A stretch of DNA of 64,000 nucleotides, taken from assembly GCF_030268085.1 (NCBI RefSeq), contig NZ_BSDE01000009.1:106652-170651 (forward strand), in the 5' to 3' direction. This stretch comes from Geothrix limicola (GTDB lineage: Bacteria > Acidobacteriota > Holophagae > Holophagales > Holophagaceae). Every line of letters starts with the position of its first letter. Position 1 is the first letter of the stretch. Under the pieces are notes generated by a model. It had not been told where the DNA came from and searched no databases. It saw nothing but the letters and a program-made list of their open reading frames with translations. The position numbers and the translations under genes were made by a program. Below, one piece after another: positions 1-6,770 of this stretch.

Positions 1-789
1 CGGGAAGCTCCGCGCGAGCTTGGCCAGGTCCCTGTCCACGGCCCGGTCCACCGGGGCCCCCGTGAAGAGCATCACCTCCCGCGGCTTGCGGAGGTAGATC
101 ACCCCACAGCTGATATCGTCCTTCGCGGCGTGCCCATCCAGCGCCAGGGCCTGTTTCGTCACGGCCTGGGCCAATTGGCGAGCGGAGATGCCGGGCTGCT
201 GCTTGAGCAGTCCATGCAGGAAGGCCGCCAGGGCCGGGCTGCCCCAGCCCAGCGGGGTGGACCGTTGGCCCGCGCCGGCCTGGGTGACGCCGTCGGAACA
301 CATGACGATGCGATCCCCCGGCCGGGTCTGGAACCGCGCCTCCCGGAGGACCGCGTCCCGGGCCGTGGGCGTCGGCAGGCGGTGCTCCTGGTACGGCACG
401 GCCTGCGCGTCCCCCCCGCGGATCAGAAGGAAGGGCGGGTTGTCGTATTCCACGATGCGCGTCTCGCCCCGCCGATCCATGTCCACGAGGGTGAAGGTGG
501 AGTAGGCGATCTTGCGCTCGCTGCAGACCGGCAGGGTTTCCAGGATCGTGCGGGCCGCCCGGACGATGTCGGCGTCCTCGGCCGCGTAGCGCGCCGCCAT
601 GGTGGCCGTGAGGTTGGCCAGGACCGCGGCCTTGATGCCGCTGCCCAGGCCGTCCGCCAGCACCGAAACCACCCGCGACCCGCCCTCCAGCTTCCGGGAC
701 TGGAAGACGTCCCCGCAGGCCGACTGCCCGGTCTTCTTCTCCTGGGCATGATCGAGCTCGATGACGAAGGGCGGTGCACTAGTGCTCAC
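1..789 (-). CDS. SpoIIE/PP2C-type serine phosphatase (3' end cut by window edge)
   Basis: Read from a GTG at 789, the 263 visible residues match the SpoIIE/PP2C phosphatase fold. An early Asp-Gly-x-Gly-Ser-Gly (ADGLGSGIKA) and a later CSDGVT carry the metal-binding acidic residues, and a KDDISC motif follows near residue 220. Such enzymes dephosphorylate Ser/Thr-phosphoproteins, often anti-sigma-factor antagonists. The start overlaps the end of the hydrogenase gene by 11 bases, so translation is probably coupled and the phosphatase is the likely output of the hydrogenase sensor. The C-terminus lies beyond base 1. The family call is firm; the target is unknown. Confidence 0.85.
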   Translation of the reverse strand, partial: MSTSAPPFVIELDHAQEKKTGQSACGDVFQSRKLEGGSRVVSVLADGLGSGIKAAVLANLTATMAARYAAEDADIVRAARTILETLPVCSERKIAYSTFTLVDMDRRGETRIVEYDNPPFLLIRGGDAQAVPYQEHRLPTPTARDAVLREARFQTRPGDRIVMCSDGVTQAGAGQRSTPLGWGSPALAAFLHGLLKQQPGISARQLAQAVTKQALALDGHAAKDDISCGVIYLRKPREVMLFTGAPVDRAVDRDLAKLARSFP

Positions 790-2536
790 GGGGGGCTTCC
801 TCGTCGGGCGCCGGTCCGCCCAGGGGCGAGGGCGCGAGGCGGAAGGACGAGGACAGCGATTCGAGCATCATCTCCGTCTCCGCCGCGTTCTCTCCCAAAA
901 GAAAAGCGATCTGCTGGACGGTGCTGACGTTCTTGCGGATCACCTCCTGGGCCTGCTGGAGCACCTGCTCCCGCCGCACCGCGGGTTCGGTGATGTCCTG
1001 GAGGATGCCGCCGACGACGCGCCCCGGCTGGACCGTGAAGACGGTGAGCCGCAGGATGCGGTCGCCCATGCGCACTTCCTTGCGCAGCGCGTCGACCGTC
1101 TGCTCCAGCCCCTTGGTGAAGGGGGCCCGCAGCTCCGGGGCGATCCTGGCCAGGTCGGCGCCGCCCAGGCCGGGCTTGGCGTCGAAGATGTCCGGCACGT
1201 CCCCGCCCAGGGTCTCCGCGAAACGCCGGTTGCATTCGATGATGGCCAGGCGCTCGTCCGCGAGCACCACGCCCGCGGGCATGGAGCGGATCAGGGCATT
1301 GGCCTTGTCCATGGCCAGGTTCCGCATGTGGGAGACGCACATGTTCGGCTCGCCGCGGCCTTCCAGGAGCGCCTCCGCCAGGTGACGGCAGCGGTCATAG
1401 CCGCAGCCTCCGCAGTTGAGTTCGTCTTCGGGGCAGGCCTTGCCCAGGCGCAGCAGGGCCCCGGCCAGCGCCTCGGGCGCGTGGCTGAACCGGGGCACGG
1501 GATGGGCCGAGGTCACGGCGGCCAGGGAGAGCGCGGGTTCCCGGAGGGGTTCTTCGGGTTCCGAGGCGTGGCTCATCACCTGCAGCCACTTCAGGGCGGT
1601 GCCGCAGGCCTTCGAGGCCTGGGGCCCGTTCACGCAGCCGCCTTGGCAGGCCAGCAGTTCCAGGAAGAGGGTCTGCGGGATCGCACGGCCCGGCAGATCC
1701 TGGATGGCCGCCTGCAGCGAAGGGATGCCGGAGAAGGTCATGAACGTGGCATCGACGCCCTTCCCGCGGGAAGCGATGCTCTGATTCATGCCGCCCTCCG
1801 TGGGATAGCGCGCGCCATCCCGCGCTCCCCGGGGCAGGAAGACATCCGCTTCGCCCACCGGCTCGGACGTCTCATCGATGCCCCGTTCGTCCAGCCACTG
1901 GCGAAGGTCGGCGAAGGTGAGCGCCACATCGAGCAGGTCCGGATGCGCGTCGGCCTCCAGTTTCTTGGCGATGCAGGGGCCGATGAAGACGATGCCGACC
2001 TCTTCGCCGTATTCCCGCTGGAGCAGCTTGCAATGCGCCAGCAGCGGCGACATCAGCCCCATGAGCGAGGGGATCTGGTCGCAGTGGTACCGCCGGATCA
2101 GCTCCACCACCGTGGGACAGGCCGTGGAGAAGTAGACGCCCGGGCCGCCCTTCGCCAGGGCCTGCGCGCAGGCCGCGGATACTTCCTCCGCGCCCAGGGC
2201 CGTTTCGGAGACCGCCCAGAAGCCCAGCTCCTTAAGGGCGTGGATGAGCCGGCTCGGCTCCAGGTCGGGGAATTCCGCCCGGAAGGAGGGCGCCAGACTC
2301 ACCACCACCTTCGCCTTGCGCTTGAGCAGCAGCCGCGCCTGACCCAGATCGTCGCGGACCTTCTTGGCCCCCACGGGGCAGACGTTCACGCAGGTGCCGC
2401 AGTAGATGCAGCGATCCGGCATGACGGCCGCGCTGTCGTCCACCACCTGGATCGCCTTGACGGGACAGGCCCGCAGGCACTTGTAGCAGTCCTGGCAGCG
2501 GGCCTTCTCGGTGTAGATCGGCATCTGGGAATTCAT
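779..2536 (-). CDS. Sensory-type [FeFe]-hydrogenase with PAS domain
   Basis: 585 residues from ATG 2536. Order of domains: two [4Fe-4S] ferredoxin motifs (Cys14/17/20/24 and Cys43/46/49/53), an [FeFe]-hydrogenase H-cluster domain (about 70-320), a further four-Cys Fe-S module (Cys375/378/383/400) and a PAS domain (about 410-520). The H-cluster ligands look present: Cys140 in STACP, Cys188 in GPCIAKK, and Cys297/Cys301 in ACQGGC. The usual proton-relay cysteine of the TSCCP motif is replaced by Ala139, as reported for HydS-type sensory hydrogenases. The PAS tail and coupled phosphatase fit H2 or redox sensing rather than bulk H2 turnover. An in-frame ATG at 2662 would add 42 low-complexity residues; I prefer 2536. 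Confidence 0.85.
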   Translation of the reverse strand: MNSQMPIYTEKARCQDCYKCLRACPVKAIQVVDDSAAVMPDRCIYCGTCVNVCPVGAKKVRDDLGQARLLLKRKAKVVVSLAPSFRAEFPDLEPSRLIHALKELGFWAVSETALGAEEVSAACAQALAKGGPGVYFSTACPTVVELIRRYHCDQIPSLMGLMSPLLAHCKLLQREYGEEVGIVFIGPCIAKKLEADAHPDLLDVALTFADLRQWLDERGIDETSEPVGEADVFLPRGARDGARYPTEGGMNQSIASRGKGVDATFMTFSGIPSLQAAIQDLPGRAIPQTLFLELLACQGGCVNGPQASKACGTALKWLQVMSHASEPEEPLREPALSLAAVTSAHPVPRFSHAPEALAGALLRLGKACPEDELNCGGCGYDRCRHLAEALLEGRGEPNMCVSHMRNLAMDKANALIRSMPAGVVLADERLAIIECNRRFAETLGGDVPDIFDAKPGLGGADLARIAPELRAPFTKGLEQTVDALRKEVRMGDRILRLTVFTVQPGRVVGGILQDITEPAVRREQVLQQAQEVIRKNVSTVQQIAFLLGENAAETEMMLESLSSSFRLAPSPLGGPAPDEEAPREH

Positions 2537-2673
2537 CGGGACCCGCCCGGCCCAGTCGCTTCCGCGGTGACGGGGTTCAGGTCGGGGGGCTCCCAGGGAT
2601 CCACGATGATCCTCCGATACGTCCAGGCAGGGCGGCCGACTCAGCGGCGCCGCTGGGGTCATTAATCACGACC

Positions 2674-2679
2674 ATTGTA
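2674..2679 (-). promoter_or_regulatory. Candidate -10 element for the hydrogenase-phosphatase pair
   Basis: TACAAT on the minus strand sits in an AT-rich patch about 140 bases before the preferred hydrogenase start. No clear -35 is visible 17 bases upstream. It is the best -10 match in the gap between proC and the hydrogenase gene. Confidence 0.35.
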
Positions 2680-2708
2680 TCAGCTATCGTTCGAACGGGC
2701 GCTAAACC

Positions 2709-3524
2709 TCAGCCCAGGCCCGCCGCCACCTGGGTCGCGCGTTCGATGCCCCGGGCGACGACGGAGCGGATGCGGCCGTCTTCGAGGGCCAGCAGGCCGG
2801 CGATGGTGCAGCCGGCGGGGGTGGTGACCTCGTCCTTGAGGGCCGCGGGATGGCGGCCCGTCTCCAGCACCATGGAGGCGGCACCCAGGGTCATCTGGGC
2901 GGCGAGCTCGACGGCCACGGCCCGGGGCAGGCCGCACTGGACGCCGCCCTCGGCGAGGGATTCGAGGATGACGAAGACGAAGGCCGGGCCGCTGGCGCTG
3001 AGGCCGGTGACGGCGTCCATGTGCTTCTCGTCCAGATCCATGACGCGGCCCAGGGGTTCGAAGAGAGCCCGGGCCGTGGCCAGTTGGGCCTCGCTGACGC
3101 CCTTGCCCGGGGCCAGCACGGTCATGCCCTTGCGGATGGAGCAGGGCGTGTTGGGCATGGCGCGCACGAGGGGCGTGCCCTCGGGTGTGTGGGCATCGAG
3201 GAAGGCGAGCGTCGTGCCCGCGGCGATCGATACCACCAGGGGCTTGTGATCCAGAGCCCCCGCCGCCGTCAGCCCGGCCAGCAGATCCTTCAGGTCCTTC
3301 GGCTTCACGCAGAGCAACACCACCTCGGCGGCCTTGACGGCGGCCTCGGCATCCTTGGACAGCCCGATGCCGAGTGCCTCGGCGCGGACCTTCGCGTGGG
3401 CCGGATGGCAGTCGGCGGCCTGGATTTGCTGGGCCGGGTAGCCCGAGGCTTCCACGAGGCCGGCGCAGATGGCCTGGCCCATGGTGCCGAAGCCGATGAT
3501 GGCGAGCTTGGGATGCTGGTTCAC
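2709..3524 (-). CDS. proC: Pyrroline-5-carboxylate reductase
   Basis: 271 residues, the usual length for ProC, which reduces pyrroline-5-carboxylate to proline with NAD(P)H in the cytoplasm (last step of proline synthesis). The N-terminal Rossmann motif is GFGTMGQA. VRAMPNTP and the C-terminal helical signature around DEVTTPAGCTIAGL are family hallmarks. The start is GTG at 3524 behind an AGGGGG ribosome site. An intrinsic terminator lies only a few bases upstream of that site, leaving no room for a promoter between them, so expression should depend on read-through or antitermination from a leader (see the leader ORF and terminator entries). Confidence 0.95.
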   Translation of the reverse strand: MNQHPKLAIIGFGTMGQAICAGLVEASGYPAQQIQAADCHPAHAKVRAEALGIGLSKDAEAAVKAAEVVLLCVKPKDLKDLLAGLTAAGALDHKPLVVSIAAGTTLAFLDAHTPEGTPLVRAMPNTPCSIRKGMTVLAPGKGVSEAQLATARALFEPLGRVMDLDEKHMDAVTGLSASGPAFVFVILESLAEGGVQCGLPRAVAVELAAQMTLGAASMVLETGRHPAALKDEVTTPAGCTIAGLLALEDGRIRSVVARGIERATQVAAGLG

Positions 3525-3536
3525 GGGTGCCCCCTA

Positions 3537-3565
3537 AAACAAAAACCCCGCCGGATGCGGCGGGG
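3537..3565 (-). terminator. Intrinsic terminator inside the proC leader (attenuator)
   Basis: On the minus strand, CCCCGCC (3559-3565) pairs with GGCGGGG (3546-3552) around a six-base loop. TTTTTGTTTT follows directly. This is a textbook intrinsic terminator placed just before the proC ribosome site. Its 5' arm overlaps the 3' arm of a competing G:C helix, which gives it the layout of an attenuator. Confidence 0.8.
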
Positions 3566-3612
3566 GGATGTCGAAACCTGGATCCAGGTCAGCGGCTGCA
3601 GCTCCCCCCCGC
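3560..3612 (-). promoter_or_regulatory. Candidate antiterminator helix ahead of proC
   Basis: On the minus strand, GCGGGGGGGA (3603-3612) can pair with TCCCCCCGC (3560-3568): eight or nine G:C-rich pairs with one bulged G. The 3' arm shares bases with the 5' arm of the terminator, so the two structures exclude each other. Between the arms lies a palindromic hairpin, ACCTGGATCCAGGT. The 5' arm lies within the last codons of the leader ORF, where a translating ribosome would cover it. Confidence 0.6.
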
Positions 3613-3657
3613 ACGCAAGGTGCTAGGGCGCGGGTGCACGGCCGAGAAGCGGATCAT
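3589..3657 (-). CDS. Putative 22-residue leader peptide for proC attenuation
   Basis: A short ORF runs from ATG 3657 to TGA 3589-3591. It has Pro codons at positions 9 and 11 (His-Pro-Arg-Pro), then Ser-Thr-Leu-Arg-Ala-Gly-Gly-Ser-Cys-Ser-Arg. The Ala-Gly-Gly codons form the 5' arm of the antiterminator. A ribosome stalled at Pro9 or Pro11 would leave that arm free (proC on); one reaching the stop would mask it (proC off). No Shine-Dalgarno is visible. A TATGCT hexamer six bases upstream suggests a leaderless start. The role is inferred; two prolines are a weak bias compared with classic leader peptides. Confidence 0.5.
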   Translation of the reverse strand: MIRFSAVHPRPSTLRAGGSCSR

Positions 3658-3663
3658 GCAACC

Positions 3664-3669
3664 AGCATA
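3664..3669 (-). promoter_or_regulatory. Candidate -10 of the proC leader transcript
   Basis: TATGCT on the minus strand, with six bases (GGTTGC) before the ATG of the leader ORF. Transcription would start at or next to that A. No good -35 is seen. Confidence 0.4.
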
Positions 3670-3693
3670 GCGGGAACCCAGAAAAAGAAGAGT

Positions 3694-3805
3694 TGAAACC
3701 GCGAATGACGCGAATGGACGCGAATAAAAACACAACAAAACAATGGAAGCACCTTCCGGCTTTCATTCGCGCGCCCGCAGGGCGATTCGCGCCATTCGCG
3801 GTTCC
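3694..3805. repeat. Dispersed inverted-repeat hairpin element, copy 1
   Basis: Long imperfect arms built from ACCGCGAATG and GCGCGAAT motifs face each other, with a small GCCC/GGGC sub-hairpin in the right-hand arm and an unrelated AT-rich centre. The same arms recur in opposite orientation at 57394-57499. The element lies directly after the hypothetical gene ending at 3822 and abuts the proC leader promoter. Short translations through it (RMTRMDANK-like) are not genes. Confidence 0.75.
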
Positions 3806-3821
3806 AGCTTTTTTGAAGTGG

Positions 3822-4166
3822 CTACTGGTCCCGCCCCTGGCCCAGGGTCCACCAGGCGCAGTCGGCCAGGTCGGAGACGACGAAGCCCTTGTGCAGTTCG
3901 GAAATCTTCTGGAAGTGGGTGGCGACGGGTGTGTGGAAGCCGGTCGTGACTTCGCCCGGGCCCGATTTCACGCCGAAGTAGAAATCGGATTGCTCGAGGC
4001 CGAGGCGCTGGATCGTTTCCTGGAGCGCCTTCCGGTGGTCGAAGCCCTCGGGAATGCCCTGGATCACCTGGACGGTCTCATCGGCGAGGATGGTCGGCGC
4101 GTAGGCCGCCGTGCCCTGGTCCTCCAGCACCGCGAGGGTGAGATGGGTGAACTCCTGCAGATCCAT
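3822..4166 (-). CDS. Hypothetical protein, about 114 residues
   Basis: An acidic soluble protein with no signal peptide or membrane segment and no family I recognise. It begins MDLQEFTHLTLAVL and contains a conserved-looking central YFGVKSGPGEVTTGFH stretch, which could be a small alpha/beta domain. ATG 4166 is preferred over TTG 4169. It sits 13 bases before the start of the gltX stop, on the same strand downstream of gltX, so co-transcription is likely. Its 3' end is followed by the hairpin repeat. Confidence 0.65.
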   Translation of the reverse strand: MDLQEFTHLTLAVLEDQGTAAYAPTILADETVQVIQGIPEGFDHRKALQETIQRLGLEQSDFYFGVKSGPGEVTTGFHTPVATHFQKISELHKGFVVSDLADCAWWTLGQGRDQ

Positions 4167-4182
4167 CAATGCCGCCTATCCC

Positions 4183-5667
4183 TCACAGCCAGCGTTCCAG
4201 GCGCGCCAGCACCTCGTCCCGGCCCACGAGCATGAGCGTGTCATAGATGCCGGGGCTGACGGGCTTGCCGCAGAGGGCCACGCGCAGGGCCTGGGCAAGA
4301 TCCTTGGTCTTGAGGCCGTGGCGCTCGAGGATGGCGTTGAAGCCCGCCTCCAGCCCCTCGTGGCTGTAGTCCGTCAGGCCCGCCAGATCGCGGAGGGCAA
4401 GCTTGGCGACGGGCGTCATGAACTTCTCCACGGCCTTCTCGTCGAAGGCGGCGGGCCGCTCGAAGGCGAAGCGCAGGGCCTCGGCCATGTCGGTGAGCGA
4501 CTTGCCCTTTTGCGTGCATTGGATGGCCTGGGCCTTCCAGACGTCAGATTTGGCCTCCCAGGCCCCCTTGGAAACCTCCATGACGAAGGGGCGCAGATGC
4601 GGCTCCAGCTCCTGCCAGGTGGACCGCTGGATGAGCTTCTGGTTCAGCCACTGCAGCTTGTCCATGTCGAAGCGCGCGGCGCTCTTCTGGCAGTCCGCCA
4701 GATCGAAGAGCTGGATCATCTGCTCGTCCGTGAGCAATTCTTCTTCGGCGCTTTCCACGGCCTTGCCGTCGATCTTGGGTGTCCACGAGAGACGCGCCAG
4801 GGCCAGGCGCACGGCGGAGGGCAGCAGGCCCATGGCCTGGTACTCGGTGATACTGGTGGCGCCGTGGCGCTTGCTCAGCTTGGCGCCGTCGGCCCCGAGG
4901 ATCATGGGCACGTGGGCGAAGGCCGGCAGGTCGTAGCCGAAGGCCGCGAAGAGGGGGATCTGCTTGGGCGTGTTGTTGAGATGGTCGTCGCCGCGGATGA
5001 CGTGGGTCACCTGCATGTGCGTGTCGTCGACCACCACGCAGAAGTTGTAGGTGGGCACGCCGATCTCGCCGGGACCGTCGCCGGTGCGGGCGATGATCCA
5101 GTCATCGAGGCTGTCGGCTGGAAATCGCGTGTCGCCCTTGATGAGGTCGGGCACGACGATGTCGCCGGATTCGGGCATGCGGAAGCGGATGGCGGCGGGT
5201 TGGCTGGCGTCGTGGTGGGCGGCGGCACAGCCCTTCCCGGCGTCCAGGCCGCGGTTGTACTGGAAGACCTTGCCGGCGGCTTCCACCGTCTTGCGGCGCT
5301 CCTCGATGGCCTCGCGGGAGCAGCGGCAGCGGTAGGCGAGGTTCTTGTCCAGCAGCTCCTGGATCTTGGCCTTGTAGAGGTCCATGCGCTGCATCTGGCG
5401 GTAGGGGCCGTGGGGACCCTTCCACTGGCTGGCGTCGCCCACCACCGGGCCCTCGTCCCAGTCCAGGCCGCACCAGGCCATGCCTTCTTCGATGATGCGG
5501 ATGTTGTCGTCGGTGCTGCGGGAGAGGTCCGTGTCCTCGATGCGCAGGATGAAGCGTCCCCCGTGCTTGCGGGCGAAGAGCCAGCAGAAGAGGGCCGTGC
5601 GGACCCCGCCGATGTGGAGCATGCCGGTGGGGGATGGGGCGAAGCGGGTGACGATCTGGCGGGACAT
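4183..5667 (-). CDS. gltX: Glutamyl-tRNA synthetase
   Basis: 494 residues, normal for bacterial class I GluRS, which charges tRNA-Glu with glutamate using ATP. The HIGH-type motif appears as MLHIGGVRTA near residue 16. FILRIEDTD follows, and the KMSKS loop reads KLSKRHG near residue 245. The C-terminal half is the all-helical anticodon-binding region. Whether it also charges tRNA-Gln cannot be judged here. The gene follows the mglA-like gene on the same strand, with strong hairpins in the 88-base gap, so it may have its own promoter. Confidence 0.96.
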   Translation of the reverse strand: MSRQIVTRFAPSPTGMLHIGGVRTALFCWLFARKHGGRFILRIEDTDLSRSTDDNIRIIEEGMAWCGLDWDEGPVVGDASQWKGPHGPYRQMQRMDLYKAKIQELLDKNLAYRCRCSREAIEERRKTVEAAGKVFQYNRGLDAGKGCAAAHHDASQPAAIRFRMPESGDIVVPDLIKGDTRFPADSLDDWIIARTGDGPGEIGVPTYNFCVVVDDTHMQVTHVIRGDDHLNNTPKQIPLFAAFGYDLPAFAHVPMILGADGAKLSKRHGATSITEYQAMGLLPSAVRLALARLSWTPKIDGKAVESAEEELLTDEQMIQLFDLADCQKSAARFDMDKLQWLNQKLIQRSTWQELEPHLRPFVMEVSKGAWEAKSDVWKAQAIQCTQKGKSLTDMAEALRFAFERPAAFDEKAVEKFMTPVAKLALRDLAGLTDYSHEGLEAGFNAILERHGLKTKDLAQALRVALCGKPVSPGIYDTLMLVGRDEVLARLERWL

Positions 5668-5705
5668 GGTGGGGCCTCGAGTCCAAACCTCCAGTTTGCC
5701 TCAAG

Positions 5706-5753
5706 CGCGCGGACTGCGTCCGCGCGATCACGAAAAACGCGCGGCGTTTTTCG
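5706..5753 (-). terminator. Tandem hairpins after the mglA-like gene
   Basis: Two perfect stem-loops: CGAAAAACGC/GCGTTTTTCG (5731-5740 with 5744-5753) and CGCGCGGAC/GTCCGCGCG (5706-5714 with 5718-5726). They begin three bases after the stop of the upstream gene. The T-run lies inside the stem, so this is not a classic intrinsic terminator, but 3'-end formation is the likely role. Confidence 0.55.
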
Positions 5754-5755
5754 CC

Positions 5756-6637
5756 CTACTTGATGTAGAGCTTCAGCCGGATCTCCACGGGCGAATCGCC
5801 GCTGAAGAGGCTGCGGTCCAGCACCACGGGCACTTCCACCACGCTGCTGTGGGGCATGTGGGTGGCCACGGGGGCATGGGCCGGCTGTCCGGGCTGGGCG
5901 GGCTCGGTGGGGATCTCCTCGATCTCTTCCAGCAGTTCACCGGCGGACAGCTCCTCGACCTCCAGGGGCCGGGTGGATTCGGCCGACGGGGCCGGAGGGG
6001 GAGGCGGGGCGCCACCCAGCAGGACCGGGGGCTCCTCCACCACGCCGCCACCGTATTTCTCCGCCAGGCTCTTGAGCACCAGCTTGGCAACGCCCGTGAG
6101 GGTCTCCTTGACCCCTTCGCCCCGCATGGCGCAGGCCTCGAAGGTGGGGGCCCCGTAGAGGTTGATCTCCCGATTCAGCTGGTCCACCGGCAGGGCGTTG
6201 GGCGTGTCCCGCTTGTTCCACTGGATCACGTGGGGGATCTTCTCCAGGTCGGCCCCCTGGTCCTTCAGGTTGCTGATGAGGTTCTGGAAGCTCTCCTTGT
6301 TGCTTTCGAGGGCCGGGGCCTGGGAGTCGGCCACGAAGACGACGGCATCGGCCCCGCGCAGCACCAGCTTCCGGGTGGCGTCATAGAAGACCTGACCGGG
6401 GACGGTGTAGAGCTGGATGCGGGTCTTCATCCCGCGGATGGTGCCGAGTTCGATGGGCAGGAAGTCGAAGAAGAGGGTGCGGTCCGTCTGGGTGGCCAGG
6501 GAGAGCATCTTGCCGCGGCCGTCGCCGGGCAGCGTGTCGTAGACATGCTGGAGGTTGGTCGTCTTCCCACACAGGCCAGGGCCGTAATAAACGATCTTGG
6601 CCGTCAATTCCTTGGTGGCCGCGTTGAAAAGCACCAT
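5756..6637 (-). CDS. MglA-type Ras-like GTPase with C-terminal extension
   Basis: 293 residues. The first ~195 form a small GTPase: P-loop GPGLCGKTT, the MglA-type switch sequence YTVPGQVFYDATRKLVLRG (Thr-Val-Pro-Gly in place of DxxG), and the guanine-specificity motif WNKRD. Family members are cytoplasmic polarity switches (gliding and type IV pilus polarity in Myxococcus). The remaining ~100 residues are a Pro/Glu-rich tail ending in a short beta-rich segment, absent from canonical ~195-residue MglA. No MglB-type activator is in the window. The start is ATG 6637, with no Shine-Dalgarno but a TAGGGT six bases upstream. Confidence 0.88.
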   Translation of the reverse strand: MVLFNAATKELTAKIVYYGPGLCGKTTNLQHVYDTLPGDGRGKMLSLATQTDRTLFFDFLPIELGTIRGMKTRIQLYTVPGQVFYDATRKLVLRGADAVVFVADSQAPALESNKESFQNLISNLKDQGADLEKIPHVIQWNKRDTPNALPVDQLNREINLYGAPTFEACAMRGEGVKETLTGVAKLVLKSLAEKYGGGVVEEPPVLLGGAPPPPPAPSAESTRPLEVEELSAGELLEEIEEIPTEPAQPGQPAHAPVATHMPHSSVVEVPVVLDRSLFSGDSPVEIRLKLYIK

Positions 6638-6643
6638 GCCTGC

Positions 6644-6649
6644 ACCCTA
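6644..6649 (-). promoter_or_regulatory. Candidate -10 for a leaderless mglA-type mRNA
   Basis: TAGGGT on the minus strand, exactly six bases before ATG 6637. No ribosome site lies between. It fits the TANNNT-N6-ATG pattern seen at several genes in this window. Confidence 0.4.
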
Positions 6650-6770
6650 AGTCTTGGGGGAAGAGTGGCGGGTCCGCATCAGCCCGTCAAGAAAGAACCG
6701 AGATCCACGGACTATTCGCACCCACCCCGGTGCGCTACACTTCCGCCCATCCCACATCCTGAGGATTTCC

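Noticed and set aside
761..2665. Long plus-strand ORF opposite the hydrogenase gene
   Set aside because: It is the antisense shadow of a clear hydrogenase reading frame; low-complexity translation with no domain.
3620..3680. TPP-riboswitch-like words on the plus strand near proC
   Set aside because: GGCCGAGA and CCAGCATAGCGGGAA resemble parts of the THI element, but the conserved CTGAT-CTGG core is missing and no plus-strand gene follows.
3693..4235. ORF reading through the hairpin repeat near 3.7 kb
   Set aside because: Its N-terminus comes from the repeat (RMTRMDANK-like) and the rest is antisense to the hypothetical gene and gltX end.
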